Shown: positions 1 through 5,637 of the stretch, in pieces | How the letters are laid out: each line of letters starts with the position of its first letter | Position numbering within the stretch: position 1 is the stretch's first letter | Assembly (NCBI GenBank): GCA_001774505.1 | Contig: MFAF01000069.1 | Coordinates: forward strand, 2,029 to 10,436 | Reading direction: 5' to 3' | Length of the DNA stretch: 8,408 nt | DNA from: Candidatus Coatesbacteria bacterium RBG_13_66_14 | GTDB taxonomy: Bacteria > RBG-13-66-14 | Position numbers and translations under genes: made by a program | Notes under the pieces: generated by a model | Told to the model about the DNA's origin: nothing | Databases searched by the model: none | Seen by the model: only the letters and a program-made list of their open reading frames with translations

Positions 1-57
1 TTGGCTCTGGGTGTCGAAACGGGGCACGGGATTTTTTCTTTGGGGTCGAGGGTTTAC

Positions 58-87
58 AGTATATCGGTCGAAACGCTGAACTGTCAA
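58..87 (-). promoter_or_regulatory. Predicted sigma70-type promoter reading left out of the window
   Basis: Read on the minus strand there is a perfect -35 box TTGACA (87-82), an 18-bp spacer, and a -10 box TATACT (63-58, five of six consensus bases). The predicted start is near 51. No start codon with a ribosome binding site is visible between there and position 1, so the gene it drives probably begins outside the window. It is back to back with the rightward promoter at 136-164; the two -35 boxes are about 48 bp apart. Prediction from sequence match only. Confidence 0.5.
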
Positions 88-135
88 GGATGTGTCGGCC
101 TGAGCCGTCCGACGGACACTACCGCCTTTCGATCG

Positions 136-164
136 TTGACAGGGCGGCGGGCTGCGGGTAGGAT
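136..164 (+). promoter_or_regulatory. Predicted sigma70-type promoter of the lipoprotein gene at 223
   Basis: A perfect -35 box TTGACA (136-141) is followed by a spacer of exactly 17 bp and the -10 box TAGGAT (159-164, four of six consensus bases). The predicted start is near 171, giving a leader of about 50 nt before the ATG at 223. The 8-mer TTCGATCG occurs directly upstream of the -35 box (128-135) and again just after the predicted start (173-180), where a repressor could bind. It is the best rightward promoter match I found in the window. Confidence 0.6.
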
Positions 165-222
165 GGAGAAAATTCGATCGGCTCGAAGGTGTCCACCATC
201 CCCACGAACGTCAGGAGCGCCG

Positions 223-804
223 ATGAAGCGGGGCCTTTTATTAATGCTCCCGGCGGTCGTCTCGGTCCTCATCCCCGGCTGCGCCGGCGGCACGGGCGGT
301 GACGGAGACGACAACCCCTACGAGGCGGACACCCTGTCGGAAGCCCGGGAAATCGCCGCCCCCCTCGCCGGGGATTGGGACGCGGGCGCGTTCTGTTTCA
401 ACATAATCGGCCTGGAGGTGGATTCCGACGGCGTCCTGCGCGGGCCGGATTCCCTGGCCGGCGGGGACGACAAGTGGTTCTTCCGGTTCAACGACGGCGG
501 CGACAGGGACTTCAACGTCTGCGTACATTACGACGGCGCCTATGAAACTTCCGAGGACGGCTCCTCGGAGACCTGTCACCCGCTTCCCGAGTATTCCGAC
601 GGCCACGTCAAGGACTTGATGAACACGTCCGACGACGCATTCCAGGAGAACCTGGACCCCGCGGACTACTTCTACATGCTCGACCTCCTGGCGCTGGAGT
701 GCTCCAACACGGCGACGGTGCAGGCGTACGAGACCGATTACTCCCTCGCCGGCTGGCTGGTGATGGACGCCGACACGCTGGACATACTCGACACGTCCTG
801 GTGA
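223..804 (+). CDS. Small acidic putative lipoprotein, function unknown
   Basis: This 193-residue protein is probably exported and lipid-anchored. It starts MKRGLLLML, continues with a hydrophobic stretch, and reaches a lipobox-like IPGC with the acceptor Cys at residue 20, followed by a Gly/Asp-rich linker. The mature part is strongly acidic and has four more cysteines (58, 100, 118, 160), enough for two disulfides. An aromatic block WFFRF (residues 85-89) followed by a hydrophobic strand loosely recalls PepSY-like periplasmic domains, but I do not recognise a family. The ATG at 223 is chosen because AGGAG lies at 213-217 and the signal peptide begins there; the reading frame is open further upstream, but that part runs through the promoter. 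It appears monocistronic, with its own promoter and terminator. Existence is well supported; function is unknown. Confidence 0.8.
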   Translation: MKRGLLLMLPAVVSVLIPGCAGGTGGDGDDNPYEADTLSEAREIAAPLAGDWDAGAFCFNIIGLEVDSDGVLRGPDSLAGGDDKWFFRFNDGGDRDFNVCVHYDGAYETSEDGSSETCHPLPEYSDGHVKDLMNTSDDAFQENLDPADYFYMLDLLALECSNTATVQAYETDYSLAGWLVMDADTLDILDTSW

Positions 805-823
805 TTTATTTTAGTTGACCCAT

Positions 824-849
824 GGGCGGCTCGACGGCCGCCTTTTTTT
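824..849 (+). terminator. Intrinsic terminator after the acidic lipoprotein gene
   Basis: A 6-bp perfect GC stem (GGCGGC 825-830 with GCCGCC 837-842, loop TCGACG) is followed at once by seven T residues (843-849). It starts 20 nt after the stop codon of the lipoprotein gene, the typical geometry of a rho-independent terminator on the plus strand. Confidence 0.85.
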
Positions 850-901
850 ATATAGACAGGGGGGGTCGCCAGAGGCGTAGCTCGTTTTGCCTGGGGCTTA
901 G

Positions 902-928
902 CTCGCTTCGCTCGGTTCACTCGGTTTA
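902..928. repeat. Degenerate 9-bp tandem repeat, three units
   Basis: Three adjacent units, CTCGCTTCG (902-910), CTCGGTTCA (911-919) and CTCGGTTTA (920-928), share CTCG-TT. A looser relative, CTCGTTTTG, sits at 881-889. It is non-coding on the plus strand, and on the minus strand it gives only a low-complexity Arg/Ala/Lys-rich frame. Role unknown. Confidence 0.5.
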
Positions 929-976
929 CCGGGGGCATTACCCGGTCTCGTTTAAATTCCTTCTCTTCTATGTGTG

Positions 977-1005
977 TTGACACCACCGGCGCACCGTGTT
1001 AAACA
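977..1005 (+). promoter_or_regulatory. Candidate promoter upstream of the COG2403 GTPase gene
   Basis: A perfect -35 TTGACA (977-982) is followed by a 17-bp spacer and TAAACA (1000-1005), which matches the -10 consensus at only three of six positions. The predicted start is near 1012, far from the ATG at 1268. A 7-bp inverted repeat, TGACACC (978-984) and GGTGTCA (1009-1015), brackets the element from the -35 box to the start site, as an operator might. The weak -10 keeps confidence low. Confidence 0.3.
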
Positions 1006-1197
1006 TGGGGTGTCATTTTATGGGGGGTCATCCGTGTACCGCGTCTTCCACCACAACGCGCTGACCCCACACGGCGCCCGGGCCCGCCGGCTGCGCCGCC
1101 TCGCCCGATTCTCCGACTCCGAACCCCCTGAACAGCCCATAAATTTCCATCCCCTCCCCTGATTAAAAGATTGGGTCCAAATCCAGGACACGGGGGA

Positions 1198-1235
1198 AGA
1201 CAAGGGGTTTAAACCCCTTGTTCAAACCCTTGTCT
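1198..1235. repeat. Compound palindrome with two alternative hairpins
   Basis: Positions 1201-1220 form a perfect 20-bp palindrome (CAAGGGGTTT followed by its reverse complement). A third, inverted copy of its arm follows at 1223-1235. The flanking bases allow a longer alternative stem, AGACAAGGG (1198-1206) with CCCTTGTCT (1227-1235), extended by TTT/AAA past a one-base bulge. The two hairpins share the same left arm and cannot form together. The element ends 32 nt before the GTPase start codon, so it would lie in that gene's 5' leader. There is no T-run after it, so it is not a standard terminator. Confidence 0.6.
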
Positions 1236-1267
1236 ACGCCGGACCGCATTCCGCAACGGAGCGAGAC

Positions 1268-2599
1268 ATGGATAGGAAAAGAGCCATCATCATGGGGGCC
1301 GCGGGGCGCGACTTTCACAACTTCAACACCTTCTTCAGGAAAAATCCCGCCTACGAGGTCGTGGCCTTTACGGCCGCCCAGATTCCCGACATCGAGGGCC
1401 GCCGTTACCCCCCGGAGCTCTCGGGGGAGCTTTACCCCGACGGCATCCCCATCCACGAGGAAGAGGCGCTGCCCCGCCTGATCAAGGATCTGGGCGTGGA
1501 TTTCGTCGTTTTCGCCTACTCGGACGTCTCCCATGAATATGTCATGCACCGTGCCAGCCTGGTCAACGCCGCCGGGGCGAGCTTTTTATTACTGGGCGGC
1601 CCCGCAGTGACGCTGGAGAGCTCCAAGCCGGTCATCGCCGTCTGCGCGGTGCGGACCGGGTGCGGCAAGAGCCAGACCAGCCGCCGGATAATAAACCTGC
1701 TCCAGTCCGCCGGGAAGAGAGTAGTAACCGTCCGCCACCCCATGCCCTACGGCGACCTGGCCAAGCAGCGCGTGCAGCGCTACGCCGAGATGAGCGACCT
1801 GGAGGACCACGACTGCACCATCGAGGAGATGGAGGAGTACGAGCCGCACATCGCCGCGGGCAACCTCATATACGCCGGCGTGGACTACGAGGCCATCCTG
1901 CGCGAGGCGGAGAAGGAGGCCGACGTCATCCTCTGGGACGGCGGGAACAACGACACCTCATTCTACCGGGCCGACCTGACCGTGGTAGTCACCGACCCCT
2001 TCCGGGCGGGGAACGAGCTCGCGTACTATCCCGGCGAGACGAACCTGCGCCTGGCCGACGTGATAGTCATCAACAAGCTGGGGGCCGTGCCGCCGGAAAA
2101 GCTGGCCCTGTTGCGGGAGAACATCCGCGCCACGAACCCCGGCGCCGTGGTGGTCGAGGCGGCCAGCCCGATCTTCGTGGACGACCCGGCGGTCATCACC
2201 GGCAAACGTGTCCTGGTAATCGAGGACGGCCCGACGCTCACCCACGGGGGGATGAGGTTCGGCGCCGGGACGGCGGCGGCGGAGAGGTTCGCAGCGGCGG
2301 AAGTCGTGGACCCGCGACGCTGGGCCGTGGGCAGTATCGCCGAGGTTTTTAACGAGTACCCCGAAATCGGCGTCCTCCTACCGGCCATGGGCTACGGCCC
2401 GGCGCAGGTCAAGGACCTGGAGGCCACGGTCAGGGGGATGGTCAAGGACAAGGCCATAGACTCCGTGGTCGTCGGGACGCCCATAAACCTCGCGCGGCTG
2501 ATCGAAATCGGCTGCCCCGCGACGCGGGTGAGCTACGAGCTTCAGGAGATCGGGCGGCCGACGCTGGAGGACGTGCTGCGGGACCGGGCGTTCATCTGA
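1268..2599 (+). CDS. COG2403 P-loop GTPase, cyclic 2,3-diphosphoglycerate synthetase-like
   Basis: A 443-residue, probably cytosolic protein of the family containing archaeal cyclic 2,3-diphosphoglycerate synthetase, which closes 2,3-bisphosphoglycerate into its cyclic anhydride using ATP. Bacterial members are mostly uncharacterised predicted GTPases, so the reaction here is not established. The N-terminal Rossmann-like part begins RAIIMGAAGRDFHNFNTFFR (5-24) and carries IPDIEGRRYPPEL (39-51), both typical of the family. A Walker A motif, RTGCGKSQTSR (129-139), starts the nucleotide-binding half. Likely switch or Walker B residues are WDGGNN (223-228), and INK (268-270) resembles the G4 base-recognition motif. 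Length matches the family. The start has GGAG at 1258-1261, six bases before the ATG. It stands alone, convergent with the downstream operon, behind a compound palindrome. Family assignment is firm; substrate is unknown. Confidence 0.88.
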   Translation: MDRKRAIIMGAAGRDFHNFNTFFRKNPAYEVVAFTAAQIPDIEGRRYPPELSGELYPDGIPIHEEEALPRLIKDLGVDFVVFAYSDVSHEYVMHRASLVNAAGASFLLLGGPAVTLESSKPVIAVCAVRTGCGKSQTSRRIINLLQSAGKRVVTVRHPMPYGDLAKQRVQRYAEMSDLEDHDCTIEEMEEYEPHIAAGNLIYAGVDYEAILREAEKEADVILWDGGNNDTSFYRADLTVVVTDPFRAGNELAYYPGETNLRLADVIVINKLGAVPPEKLALLRENIRATNPGAVVVEAASPIFVDDPAVITGKRVLVIEDGPTLTHGGMRFGAGTAAAERFAAAEVVDPRRWAVGSIAEVFNEYPEIGVLLPAMGYGPAQVKDLEATVRGMVKDKAIDSVVVGTPINLARLIEIGCPATRVSYELQEIGRPTLEDVLRDRAFI

Positions 2600-2640
2600 G
2601 ACGGCGGAGATGTGTGACCCCGGGATCATCGAACACCAGA

Positions 2641-2711
2641 CGTAGGGCGGCAACTCCGTGTGCCGCCCGATTCGCAATTAAACGGGCGGGGTACGGAGCC
2701 CCCGCCCTACG
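2641..2711. repeat. Inverted pair of 29-bp palindromic units (REPIN/BIME-like)
   Basis: Unit A (2641-2669) and unit B (reverse complement of 2683-2711) are both 29 bases and identical at 23 positions. They are arranged head to head around a 13-bp AT-rich spacer (2670-2682). Each folds into its own hairpin: 2645-2652 with 2661-2668 in A, and 2684-2691 with 2700-2707 in B. Two stem pairs change in concert between units (C-G to G-C and A-T to G-C), while the loop core CTCCGT and the outer CGTAGGGCGG are unchanged. The outer arms also pair with each other across the whole element. It lies between the convergent stop codons at 2599 and 2772. No T-run follows on the plus strand, and only a weak GTTTAATT follows on the minus strand, so it is not a clear terminator. 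Confidence 0.75.
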
Positions 2712-2728
2712 ATTACAGACTACGAGCG

Positions 2729-2748
2729 GGCGGACCTAAAGGTCCGCC
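2729..2748. repeat. Perfect 8-bp hairpin between convergent genes
   Basis: GGCGGACC (2729-2736) and GGTCCGCC (2741-2748) form a perfect stem closed by a TAAA loop. It lies 23 bp beyond the stop codon of the flavodoxin gene. Neither strand has a T-tract after the stem, so it may protect 3' ends or act as a rho-assisted stop, but it does not look like a classic intrinsic terminator. Its sequence differs from the 29-bp units beside it. Confidence 0.55.
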
Positions 2749-2771
2749 TAAAATCACCCACCGCTGCCTGC

Positions 2772-3254
2772 TCACCCGGCGAGGCGCTTGACCAGCTCGG
2801 CCACGCGGCGGCCCAGCTTGCGCCCATGGTCCCTCGACCTCTCGTCGGGCGCGCCGGCGCAGGCCACGCCGTAATGTCCCGTGGCGGAGAAGGGGTCGCC
2901 GACCACCACCATCCCGTAGATGAGCATGGCCGAGAGGATGGAGAAGATGGTGGTCTCCTTGCCGCCGGTGGGGTCGTGGGAGGTGGCGAAGGCGGCGCCG
3001 ACCTTGCTCTCCATCTTCTTCCGTACCGGCAGGAAGCGGTCTATCACCGACTTGAGCTCCGCCGCCATGGTGCCGAAATATACCGGCGAGCCGAGAATCA
3101 GGCCCTGGGATTCCAGGAAATCGTCCTGGACTATGGCGGATGTGTCCTTTAAAACGCAGGCGACCCCTTCGACCTCGCGCACGCCCTCGGCCACGGCCTC
3201 GGCCAGGGCCCGGGTGTTGCCGGTCTTTGAAAAGTAGCCCACCAGAACCTGCAT
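2772..3254 (-). CDS. Flavodoxin / NAD(P)H-quinone reductase-like FMN protein
   Basis: A 160-residue soluble electron-transfer protein of the flavodoxin-like fold. The phosphate-binding loop SKTGNT (9-14) binds the FMN phosphate. The second FMN loop, GSPVYFGTMAAELKSVIDR (55-73), and a C-terminal stretch with HYGV (127-130) and APDERSRDHGRKLGRRVAEL (135-154), resemble WrbA-type quinone reductases and flavodoxin-family NADPH-dependent reductases more than long electron-carrier flavodoxins. I chose the ATG at 3254 because it follows AAGGAG by five bases and begins directly at the family's first strand. A GTG two codons upstream (3260) would overlap the preceding stop as GTGA and is a real alternative. 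This is the last gene of the leftward operon, 2 nt after the PAP2 gene. Its redox partner is not evident. Confidence 0.85.
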   Translation of the reverse strand: MQVLVGYFSKTGNTRALAEAVAEGVREVEGVACVLKDTSAIVQDDFLESQGLILGSPVYFGTMAAELKSVIDRFLPVRKKMESKVGAAFATSHDPTGGKETTIFSILSAMLIYGMVVVGDPFSATGHYGVACAGAPDERSRDHGRKLGRRVAELVKRLAG

Positions 3255-3256
3255 CT

Positions 3257-3832
3257 TCACTCCTTCTTCCTCCTCTTCAATAATTTTTCGATCCAGCCAG
3301 TGAGGAACCAGCAGCCGAGGGCGGCCAGGCTCCCCCAGACCATCCCTGCCAGCACGTCCGTGGGCCAGTGGACCCCGAGGTATACGCGGCTCAAGCACAC
3401 CAGAAGGGCCAGGGGGTAGGCGCCCCAGGCCAGCCTCTTATCGGCCAATGCGGCCACCAGGGCCCAGGCGAAGAGATTCGCCGCGTGGAGGCTCGGCAGG
3501 GAGCCCACGTTCGCCGCGTGAGCAACCCAGTTGAAGCTCCCGGATGGCAGGGCGTAGCAGGGACGCAACCGGGAAAAGAGGGGCTTCAAAACACGGTAGC
3601 CGATTAAATCGGAAAGGCCCACGGCCAGGACGAGGGCCGCGATACAGCGCAACGCCCCCCACCTTTTCGTGTAAACGAACCAGGCGCAGACGACGAGCCC
3701 CAGGGCGATGCCGAACCACCGACTGGACACCACGGTGAAGAGCCCGTCGAGAAAGGGGTCCCCCGCCGAGTTGAGCGCTCGGAAAAGGCCCAGGTCGAAC
3801 CGGTCGTAGTAGGCGGTGAGATGCTCCACCAT
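3257..3832 (-). CDS. PAP2-family membrane phosphatase
   Basis: A 191-residue integral inner-membrane phosphatase of the PAP2 / acid phosphatase superfamily. The full three-part active site is present: K83-x6-R90-P91, then P113-S-L-H116, then S148-R149-x5-H155-x3-D159. H155 is expected to be the nucleophile that forms the phospho-histidine, with H116 and the basic residues assisting. About five to six hydrophobic segments surround these motifs, and the C-terminus is a basic Lys/Arg/Glu tail. Likely substrates in this family are undecaprenyl pyrophosphate, phosphatidic acid, phosphatidylglycerol phosphate or lipid A; sequence alone does not choose. Placement 18 nt after a GT9 glycosyltransferase favours recycling or trimming of envelope-glycan lipids. 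There is no Shine-Dalgarno before the ATG, and most of the 18-nt gap is a small hairpin, so translation probably depends on coupling with the upstream gene. Confidence 0.9.
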   Translation of the reverse strand: MVEHLTAYYDRFDLGLFRALNSAGDPFLDGLFTVVSSRWFGIALGLVVCAWFVYTKRWGALRCIAALVLAVGLSDLIGYRVLKPLFSRLRPCYALPSGSFNWVAHAANVGSLPSLHAANLFAWALVAALADKRLAWGAYPLALLVCLSRVYLGVHWPTDVLAGMVWGSLAALGCWFLTGWIEKLLKRRKKE

Positions 3833-3850
3833 GGGTCGAACAGCCGTTCG

Positions 3851-4831
3851 TTATACGCCGGCGAGCTTGGAGCAGGCGTCCAGGACTTCCCCGACGGTAA
3901 TCTCGGCGAGGCAGGCCAGGTCCCGGCGGCGGGGGCACCGCTCGAGGCCGTTCTTGGTGCAGGGCCGGCACTCCAGAATCCGCTCCAGGACTCGAACCTG
4001 CCCACCTCGGGGATAGTAGCCCAACTGGCGGGTCGTCGGGCCGAAGAGAGCCACGGTGGGCGTCCCCACGGCCGTCGCCAGGTGCGTCAACCCGGTGTCG
4101 TTGCCCACCGCGACGGCGCAATGTTTGAGGAGGGCGGCCTTCTCGATGAGCTCCCGGTCGTCGGCGAAGGTTTCCGCTCCGGGGCCGATCTCCGCCGCGA
4201 TGGAACCGCAGAGCCCGGCGTCGTCGGGACCGCCGAAGAGGAGGCATGTCCCGCCGAACCTTTCAATCAGCCGGCGTCCCAGCTCGACGAAGTGCGGCCA
4301 ACGCTTGTTCCAGGAGCTGGCCACCGGTATCAGCCCCCACAGGGGAGGTGTGGTCCCCGCCAGCGCGGCGTCGGCTTTCGGCGGGTGAACGTCCGGCGGG
4401 CCGCCGTCGTCGGTCAGCCCCAGCTCGGCCCCGGCCTCGATGCACACCGCGGGCTGGTCGCCCCGGTTCTTCAAGAAATCCAGCTTGAAATCAATCAAAA
4501 GCCAGCGGCGGAGCGTCGCCTTTCGAATCCGAAAAATCCTCCCCGTCCGCGCCATACGGGCCAGGGGGATCGAGCGCAGGTTCTTGTGCAGGTCGAATAC
4601 GACGTCGTAGCTCTCCGCACGCAGAAACCGTCCCGTCTCGCGCAGGGGGACTGCGGCGTCGAAGGGGATGACGCGGTCCACGGCGGGGTGCGATGCGATG
4701 AGCCCTGCGTAGAGCGGCTTCGTCAGGAAATGGACCTCCGCCTCGGGAAAACGTCGCCGCAGGGCGCGCAGAAACGGCGTCGTCAGGATCACGTCGCCCA
4801 TGGAGGACAGGCGGATGACAAGAAACTTCAT
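3851..4831 (-). CDS. GT9-family glycosyltransferase (ADP-heptose:LPS heptosyltransferase-like)
   Basis: A 326-residue GT-B fold enzyme of family GT9, whose characterised members transfer heptose from ADP-heptose onto the LPS inner core at the cytoplasmic face of the inner membrane. The N-terminal RLSSMGDVILTTPFLRAL (7-24) is the conserved acceptor-side start. The C-terminal donor half has VASSWNKRWP (170-179), FGGPDD (199-204) and GNDTGLTHLATAVGTP (243-258) followed by ALFGPT (261-266). Near the end four cysteines lie as C288-x2-C291-x7-C299-x7-C307, a possible metal site of the kind seen in a subset of GT9 proteins. The start at 4831 overlaps the previous stop as ATGA, indicating translational coupling; a longer upstream reading would run through the DUF169 gene. 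The exact sugar and acceptor are unknown; the rest of a core-LPS cluster is not seen. Confidence 0.9.
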   Translation of the reverse strand: MKFLVIRLSSMGDVILTTPFLRALRRRFPEAEVHFLTKPLYAGLIASHPAVDRVIPFDAAVPLRETGRFLRAESYDVVFDLHKNLRSIPLARMARTGRIFRIRKATLRRWLLIDFKLDFLKNRGDQPAVCIEAGAELGLTDDGGPPDVHPPKADAALAGTTPPLWGLIPVASSWNKRWPHFVELGRRLIERFGGTCLLFGGPDDAGLCGSIAAEIGPGAETFADDRELIEKAALLKHCAVAVGNDTGLTHLATAVGTPTVALFGPTTRQLGYYPRGGQVRVLERILECRPCTKNGLERCPRRRDLACLAEITVGEVLDACSKLAGV

Positions 4832-5631
4832 CGCTTCTTTTTCCGCAGGGCCATGAGCTTCCGCCAGGTGGTCCGCTCCAGGAAGCTCCCCGGGACGTCG
4901 CGCTCCATCTCCCGAAAAAACCGCCAGGGCACGGAGAAGGTCAGGTAACGGTCGCCGAGAAGGGCGTTGACGCACAACCGCGCGGAGAGGTCGGTGAGAC
5001 CGACGACGGCCCGCGGCTTCTCCCGTTTCGCCTCGCGGTAGACGTGGATGCCGATTTGGTGGCAGCCGGCGCCCATCGGAATAATCACGTTGTCCGCCGT
5101 CTCCCGGCCGTAGTTGGATAAAACGACCAGGGCGGAGAGCTGGTCTGGGTCGGCCAGGAGGGTCACGGAGAGCGGTTCCTCTCCCGGCCCGACGGCGGAG
5201 AGCGGCCGGAGGACCACGAACTTCTCCTCAATCTCGACGGCCGGCAGCCCCTCGACGAAGAGCTTCACCAGTTCGGGGGTCTTGAGGTAACGCTCGCCGT
5301 CGAGGAAGTCCTCGCTCATCCCGGCTTCCGCCAGGCCCAGCTCCTTCAGGTGGGGGCGGTTGCCCGTGGAGAGGAAGCGGTAGAAGCCCTCCTCGCCGCC
5401 GGGCATATGAGAAATATCACCGGTGAACCCCAGGCCGATGAGCCCGCCCCGGCAGGACACCGTGTCCTTTTCCAGGGCGACGGTCTCCCCCCGGGCGGCG
5501 TCCGCCAGAAAGCGCATCACGCAGGTCCGGCCTTTGGGCGGCGTCCGGGCCCCGCGGGGCGCCTCGTCGGAAAGGGACAGCGCCACCGGCTGGTATTCGA
5601 GCCCCAGGGCGTGGACGAGCGCGCTTTCCAT
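4828..5631 (-). CDS. DUF169 family protein (COG2043)
   Basis: A 267-residue, probably cytosolic protein. The stretch RTCVMRFLADAARGETVAL (35-53), followed by SCRGGLIGLGF (59-69), is characteristic of DUF169. Later family-like elements are IPMGAGC (184-190), LTDLSARLC (212-220) and LTFSVPWRFF (230-239). Cysteines at 37, 60, 190 and 220 fall within these conserved blocks, which could mean a metal or redox cofactor, but no function is established for the family. The start has a strong GGAGGTG ribosome site about eight bases before the ATG. It follows the membrane-protein gene by 6 nt and overlaps the GT9 gene by 4 nt, so it is embedded in the operon. Sharing a transcript with a flavodoxin is suggestive of redox chemistry, but that is inference. 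Confidence 0.85.
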   Translation of the reverse strand: MESALVHALGLEYQPVALSLSDEAPRGARTPPKGRTCVMRFLADAARGETVALEKDTVSCRGGLIGLGFTGDISHMPGGEEGFYRFLSTGNRPHLKELGLAEAGMSEDFLDGERYLKTPELVKLFVEGLPAVEIEEKFVVLRPLSAVGPGEEPLSVTLLADPDQLSALVVLSNYGRETADNVIIPMGAGCHQIGIHVYREAKREKPRAVVGLTDLSARLCVNALLGDRYLTFSVPWRFFREMERDVPGSFLERTTWRKLMALRKKKR

Positions 5632-5637
5632 ACTATC

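Larger units (their letters stand above)
850..1267. other. 418-bp non-coding gap with repeats and possible regulatory sites
   Basis: No convincing gene is present. Short open frames here, such as 974-1162 (+) and 738-986 (-), have no ribosome binding site and low-complexity translations. The gap holds a degenerate 9-bp tandem repeat (902-928), a candidate promoter at 977-1005 within a set of related TGnGGnGTCA-like motifs (977-1071), a C-rich stretch from about 1068 to 1160, and a compound palindrome (1198-1235) just before the next gene. If the promoter is real, the GTPase gene has a leader of about 255 nt. Confidence 0.6.

Noticed and set aside
1..222. In-frame extension of the acidic lipoprotein gene to a TTG at position 1
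   Set aside because: It would bury the signal peptide and translate through a strong promoter. The ATG at 223 has a good ribosome site and begins a signal peptide.
974..1162. 62-codon open frame in the gap before the GTPase gene
   Set aside because: No Shine-Dalgarno, Arg/Pro-rich content, and it overlaps motif and promoter candidates.
1660..2352. 230-codon plus-strand frame inside the GTPase gene
   Set aside because: Arg/Pro/Gly-rich shifted-frame shadow; the main frame has the intact Walker A motif and family sequence throughout.
2641..2748. Short repeats considered as a CRISPR array
   Set aside because: Only two units, in inverted rather than direct orientation, with a 13-bp spacer; there are no cas genes.
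2729..2748. Bidirectional intrinsic terminator
   Set aside because: The stem is perfect, but no T-tract follows it on either strand, so I list it only as a hairpin.
3821..4948. 375-codon plus-strand open frame antisense to the GT9 gene
   Set aside because: Its translation is low-complexity and rich in Arg, Gly, Pro and Gln, with no family motif and no ribosome site. It is explained by high GC opposite a well-supported glycosyltransferase.
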